From: Blastocatellia bacterium
GTDB taxonomy: Bacteria > Acidobacteriota > Blastocatellia > UBA7656
Reading direction: 5' to 3'
DNA length: 8,894 nt
NCBI GenBank assembly: GCA_022615215.1
Contig: JAKEHD010000740.1
Span: 1 to 8,894, forward strand
The notes below the pieces were generated by a model. That model was given only the letters and a program-made list of their open reading frames with translations, made no database searches and was not told the origin of the DNA. Shown here piece by piece: positions 6,089 to 8,894 of the stretch. Each line of letters opens with the position of its first letter. Positions within the stretch are counted from its first letter, which is position 1. A program made the translations under genes and the position numbers.

Positions 6089-6095
6089 AAAAAAG

Positions 6096-7022
6096 ATTAA
6101 GGTCATAACCCAAACCAGCATGCCCGGCGTCGAGCTTTTCCGGCGAGGCAAAGTGCGCGACGTTTATGCGGTCGAAGACCATCTGCTTATCGTCGCCACC
6201 GATCGCATATCGGCTTTCGACGTGGTGCTTCCGAGCGCCATTCCGGGCAAAGGCGCTGTGCTTACGCAGCTTTCCTTGTTCTGGTTCGATTTCCTTAAAG
6301 GTTCTGTCGCCAATCACCTGATAGCGACCGACGTCGATTCATATCCGGCGGCGCTCGCCAGTTACCGAGATCAAATCGAGGGGCGTTCGATGCTTGTCGC
6401 GCGGGCCGACGTGGTCCAGATAGAATGCGTCGCTCGCGGCTATCTTTCCGGTTCGGGCTGGAAGGAATATCGAAAGACCGGAGAAGTATGCGGGATCAAG
6501 CTTCCAACGGGTCTCGCGGAATCCGACAAGCTCCCTGAGCCGATATTCACTCCGGCCACGAAAGAAGAGACCGGTCACGACATAAACATCAGCGAGCGCG
6601 AGATGATCGGTCGAGTGGGCGAGGAGATAACCCGAACTCTCAAGGATTTGACGCTGACCATCTACCGTCGAGCATCGGAGTTCGCTCTCGAACGCGGGAT
6701 CATCATCGCCGACACCAAATTCGAGTTCGGCATCAAGGACGGCGAGGTAATTCTGGTCGATGAAGTGCTGACGCCGGATTCCTCACGGTTCTGGCCCGGA
6801 GAGACTTACCGGCCAGGCAGAGCGCAGCAATCGTTCGACAAGCAGTACGTGCGCGACTACCTGGAAACGCTCGACTGGGACAAGCAACCGCCCGGTCCCG
6901 AACTGCCCCGGACAGTCGTGGCGAAGACGAGCGAGAAATACATGGAAGCCTACGAACTTCTGACCGGACGTTCGCTTGCGGATTTGGGACTGGAGATCGA
7001 GGGTTCCATAGCAGGCACATGA
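6096..7022 (+). CDS. purC: SAICAR synthetase (phosphoribosylaminoimidazole-succinocarboxamide synthase), probable ATT start
   Basis: Joins aspartate to CAIR to make SAICAR in de novo purine synthesis, using ATP. Counting from the ATG at 6120 (300 residues): GKVRDVY at 10-16, ATDRISAFDV at 26-35, ARGYLSGSGWKEY at 105-117, PIFTPATKEE at 141-150, IIIADTKFEFG at 194-204 and DEVLTPDSSRFW at 214-225. It is of the longer, yeast-like type (about 300 residues) rather than the E. coli type (about 237). The eight codons before that ATG read IKVITQTS and match the usual M-x-V-[IV]-T-Q-T N-terminus, with the ATT at 6096 in the place of Met1 behind a good Shine-Dalgarno. I therefore place the start at 6096 (308 residues); 6120 is the conventional alternative. 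It is first in a purC-cvpA-fis-like operon. Confidence 0.95.
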   Translation: MKVITQTSMPGVELFRRGKVRDVYAVEDHLLIVATDRISAFDVVLPSAIPGKGAVLTQLSLFWFDFLKGSVANHLIATDVDSYPAALASYRDQIEGRSMLVARADVVQIECVARGYLSGSGWKEYRKTGEVCGIKLPTGLAESDKLPEPIFTPATKEETGHDINISEREMIGRVGEEITRTLKDLTLTIYRRASEFALERGIIIADTKFEFGIKDGEVILVDEVLTPDSSRFWPGETYRPGRAQQSFDKQYVRDYLETLDWDKQPPGPELPRTVVAKTSEKYMEAYELLTGRSLADLGLEIEGSIAGT

Positions 7023-7049
7023 GCGTTCGAATCCGGAACCCGCGCGAAG

Positions 7050-7595
7050 ATGACAGCCCTGGATTACTTTGTATCGATCGTGGTGGTGGCATCGGTCGTC
7101 TCAGGCGCTTCGAAGGGAATACTTAAGGGGATCATTTCATTAGCCTCTGCTTTGGCCGGGCTGATTGCCGCCGTCTATCTCTACGAGTACGCTGCGAAGC
7201 TTACAATCGGTTTTGTAGAGACTCGCCGGGCGGCCGAGTTGCTCGGTTTCGTGGCGATCTTCCTGCTGGTAATCATTGCCGGAAGCCTTATCGCGCGCTG
7301 GCTGCGCGGCGGCCTCAAAAGGAAGACTTTTTTCCTCAAACGCGCCCGTCTCGATTGGGTGGACCACGCGCTCGGAGCCGCGTTCGGACTCCTCAGAGGC
7401 TGGCTTATATGCTCGGTCATATACCTTGCGCTGACAGCTTTTCCCGTAAGGGTCGATGCGGTCGAGCGGGCAACATTCGCGCCGGCGCTTCTGGAAGGGA
7501 CGCGCGTTATCACGTATTTGACTTCGCGCGAGTTGAGGGACCGTTTCTATGAGGGATATGCGGCCCTTCAGGAATTATGGGGGCGAAAGATTTAG
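7050..7595 (+). CDS. cvpA: CvpA-family inner-membrane protein
   Basis: A 181-residue membrane protein with four predicted hydrophobic segments at about 3-19, 27-45, 63-84 and 106-130. The family mark is the first-helix pattern ALDYFVSIVVV followed by G-x-x-K-G, and the fourth-segment pattern DWVDHALGAAFGLLRGWLI (103-121). The loop at 85-103 is basic and likely cytoplasmic. CvpA proteins were named for colicin V production and are linked to envelope homeostasis; the biochemical role is not settled. The gene starts 27 nt after purC, which recalls the cvpA-purF operon of E. coli. Its ribosome site is weak (GCGAAG directly before the ATG), so coupling to purC is likely. The last 50 residues form a soluble tail. 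Confidence 0.88.
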   Translation: MTALDYFVSIVVVASVVSGASKGILKGIISLASALAGLIAAVYLYEYAAKLTIGFVETRRAAELLGFVAIFLLVIIAGSLIARWLRGGLKRKTFFLKRARLDWVDHALGAAFGLLRGWLICSVIYLALTAFPVRVDAVERATFAPALLEGTRVITYLTSRELRDRFYEGYAALQELWGRKI

Positions 7596-7623
7596 CGAAC
7601 TGAAAAAATATGCCTCTTGATAC

Positions 7624-7628
7624 AGGAG
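7624..7628 (+). promoter_or_regulatory. Shine-Dalgarno that decides the Fis-like start
   Basis: AGGAG lies 5 nt before the ATG at 7634. The upstream in-frame ATG at 7610 has only an A-rich run before it, so 7634 is preferred. Confidence 0.65.
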
Positions 7629-7633
7629 AAAAA

Positions 7634-7921
7634 ATGACGATAAAAACCAGACTGGAGGATCTTGTGACGGAGATGGTTGAGCGGGGAATATTATTTCAGG
7701 ATGCGGTCGAGGAATTTGAAAAGCATTTTATATTCTCGGTACTGCAACGAACTAATGGCAATGTATCGAAAGCCGCCGACGAGCTTCGCATCCACCGCAA
7801 CACGCTTTCCAAACGCCTCGATAAATATTATGAGAACGGGCAACCGGCAGGCGCGCGTCGTGCGCGGAAATCGAATCGAACATCCAAAAAAGCAAAGCCT
7901 GTCGCGCGAAAAAGGCGGTGA
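7634..7921 (+). CDS. Small Fis-type helix-turn-helix protein with basic tail
   Basis: A 95-residue protein whose middle (DAVEEFEKHFIFSVLQRTNG, 23-42, then VSKAADELRIHRNTLSKRL, 44-62) is the Fis/HTH_8 DNA-binding fold found in Fis and at the C-terminus of NtrC-type activators. No AAA+ or receiver domain is present. From about residue 74 the chain becomes a lysine- and arginine-rich disordered tail like that of histone H1-like proteins. It could be a nucleoid-associated protein or a local regulator; both are inference. It follows cvpA by 38 nt on the same strand, so it belongs to the purC operon. An ATG at 7610 would add 8 residues but lacks a good ribosome site. The HTH family call is firm. 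Confidence 0.85.
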   Translation: MTIKTRLEDLVTEMVERGILFQDAVEEFEKHFIFSVLQRTNGNVSKAADELRIHRNTLSKRLDKYYENGQPAGARRARKSNRTSKKAKPVARKRR

Positions 7922-7988
7922 AGTGCAACTACGCTTGCGCCTGAGAAATTCTTGAACGGTTGCGACTCGGACAATAAATGTATTCATT

Positions 7989-8005
7989 CTCGCGCGGCCC
8001 GCGAG
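7989..8005. terminator. Short GC hairpin between convergent genes, weak terminator candidate
   Basis: CTCGCG and CGCGAG pair across a 5-nt loop in the gap between the convergent fis-like and thioredoxin-like genes. No T-run follows on the plus strand; on the minus strand an AT-rich stretch follows. It is the only terminator candidate I can see in 7922-8057. Confidence 0.3.
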
Positions 8006-8057
8006 GAAACGATCACAGGCCGCCCGTCGAGCAGAATCGAACAAGACCGCCTGCGGC

Positions 8058-8579
8058 TTACTTCCCTCCCCGGCCTAAAAGTTCCTCAATGTCGGACTCA
8101 AGCTTTCGTATCTTCGCCGGGCCTGCGCCGATGTACCTCTGGTATATTTTCCAATCGCTCGTAACGAGGAAGGTGGTTGGAAATGCCCTTACACCGAACT
8201 CGTAAGCCATATCGTCGTCACCCATCAGCACGGCGTATTTCATGTTGTGGCGGCTCACGAAAGGTTTTACTTCTTCAGCTTCGCCCGAAGCCACGGTCAC
8301 GCCTATGAGCTTCACCCCTTTGTCGGCGTATTTCGCCTGCAAATCGTTATATGCCGGAATCTCTTTTATGCAGGGACCGCACCAGGTCGCCCAGAAATCG
8401 ACCACAAGGATTTTGGCTTTGAATTTTTTCGCATCCACATCCTTGCCGCCGAGATCCTTCAGTTTCAGGGTCGGCATAGGCGTCAACTCATCGCCTTCCC
8501 CTGACGCCGCATCTCTTTCAATCGATAAGGCAGGGATGCTGAGAGTGACGACGGCCGCCAATATCAAAAATAACTTCAT
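8058..8579 (-). CDS. Exported TlpA/ResA-like thioredoxin-fold protein
   Basis: A 173-residue protein. Residues 1-19 form a signal peptide (Lys2, a hydrophobic core, then PALS before IERDA), with no lipobox Cys. The thioredoxin fold follows: FWATWCGPC at 62-70 with the redox pair Cys67-Cys70, and AFPTTF at 132-137 whose Pro134 is the cis-proline. The segment LIGVTVASGEAEEVKPF (91-107) is the TlpA/AhpC-type insertion. Such proteins reduce disulfides outside the cytoplasm, for example in cytochrome c maturation; the partner here is unknown because no ccm or ccs gene is in the window. The ATG at 8579 has GGAGG 6 nt upstream. The frame is open to 8879, but that would overrun the tRNA gene. Confidence 0.92.
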   Translation of the reverse strand: MKLFLILAAVVTLSIPALSIERDAASGEGDELTPMPTLKLKDLGGKDVDAKKFKAKILVVDFWATWCGPCIKEIPAYNDLQAKYADKGVKLIGVTVASGEAEEVKPFVSRHNMKYAVLMGDDDMAYEFGVRAFPTTFLVTSDWKIYQRYIGAGPAKIRKLESDIEELLGRGGK

Positions 8580-8585
8580 ATATCG

Positions 8586-8590
8586 CCTCC
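8586..8590 (-). promoter_or_regulatory. Shine-Dalgarno that decides the thioredoxin-like start
   Basis: On the minus strand GGAGG lies 6 nt before the ATG at 8579. Together with the signal peptide that begins there, it excludes the 100-codon upstream extension. Confidence 0.8.
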
Positions 8591-8776
8591 AGTAAAAATA
8601 CTTTGCTATAGAAACAGCGATTGCGGGCCACTGAAAACCGCACAGAGATTCTAACTTACGCCCGCAAATCGAGCAACACCCATCGAAAAAACACTCTGAA
8701 CTGACACTGGATAATATGAGCCGCGCAGAGTAAAATAACTGCGGTTCTTTGAGCGCAGGGCGTTCTGACAGACTGG
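8591..8776. other. Non-coding stretch between the thioredoxin-like gene and the tRNA promoter
   Basis: I see no gene, tRNA or clear terminator here. It should contain the minus-strand promoter of the thioredoxin-like gene; the best -10-like sequences are TATAGC (just upstream of the Shine-Dalgarno) and TATTAT near 8713, neither with a convincing -35 box. Confidence 0.5.
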
Positions 8777-8806
8777 TTGACACTGACCGCCGCGCTTTGC
8801 TAAGTT
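8777..8806 (+). promoter_or_regulatory. Predicted tRNA-Val promoter
   Basis: A perfect TTGACA (8777-8782) is followed after 18 nt by TAAGTT (8801-8806), a poor -10 box. Transcription would start about 10 nt before the tRNA. The -35 box and its distance from the tRNA support it; the weak -10 lowers confidence. Confidence 0.45.
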
Positions 8807-8822
8807 TGACGCTCTCGTTTGT

Positions 8823-8894
<72 letters not shown>

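Noticed and set aside
6010..6095. A purine riboswitch in the purC leader
   Set aside because: The leader is only about 80 nt and shows no three-stem aptamer or conserved loop sequences.

Overview
The window reads as a piece of a moderately GC-rich bacterial chromosome. An ordinary housekeeping backbone (aroC, uvrB, purC-cvpA, a TlpA-type thioredoxin gene and a tRNA-Val) is interrupted between aroC and uvrB by an accessory block. The long, yeast-like PurC, the small Fis-type HTH protein after cvpA and a GTAGGGGC-bounded palindromic repeat made me think of Acidobacteriota. That is an impression from memory and was not tested by a search.

Layout. Positions 1-931 (minus) hold chorismate synthase, cut off at its C-terminus by the window edge. 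Positions 958-2702 (minus) hold a two-gene module: an AAA15/DUF3696-like ATPase followed 5 nt later by a small PIN-like nuclease. It is visibly more AT-rich than its surroundings. Positions 2703-3018 hold no gene; they contain a cluster of short repeats that could be an operator and a palindromic repeat element of about 95 bp. Positions 3019-3575 (minus) hold a type II toxin-antitoxin pair with a MazF/PemK-like toxin and a 70-residue antitoxin. Positions 3629-3817 (minus) hold a HicB-like antitoxin with no HicA partner. Positions 3841-5826 (minus) hold uvrB. Positions 5827-6095 are a divergent regulatory region with good sigma70-like promoters for uvrB and purC. Positions 6096-7921 (plus) form a purC-cvpA-fis-like operon. 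Positions 7922-8057 are a convergent gap. Positions 8058-8579 (minus) encode an exported thioredoxin-fold protein. Positions 8580-8822 are non-coding and end in a tRNA promoter. Positions 8823-8894 are tRNA-Val(GAC).

The most interesting part is 958-3817: three toxin/defence-like modules, all on the minus strand, packed between two housekeeping genes. The ATPase-PIN pair is the best candidate for a poorly described system. By analogy with other SMC/OLD-like ATPases paired with nuclease effectors, the ATPase would sense or restrain and the PIN protein would cut RNA. This role is inferred from domains and gene order only. A second point of interest is purC: an ideal Shine-Dalgarno and the family's usual N-terminal residues both point to an ATT start codon eight codons before the first ATG.
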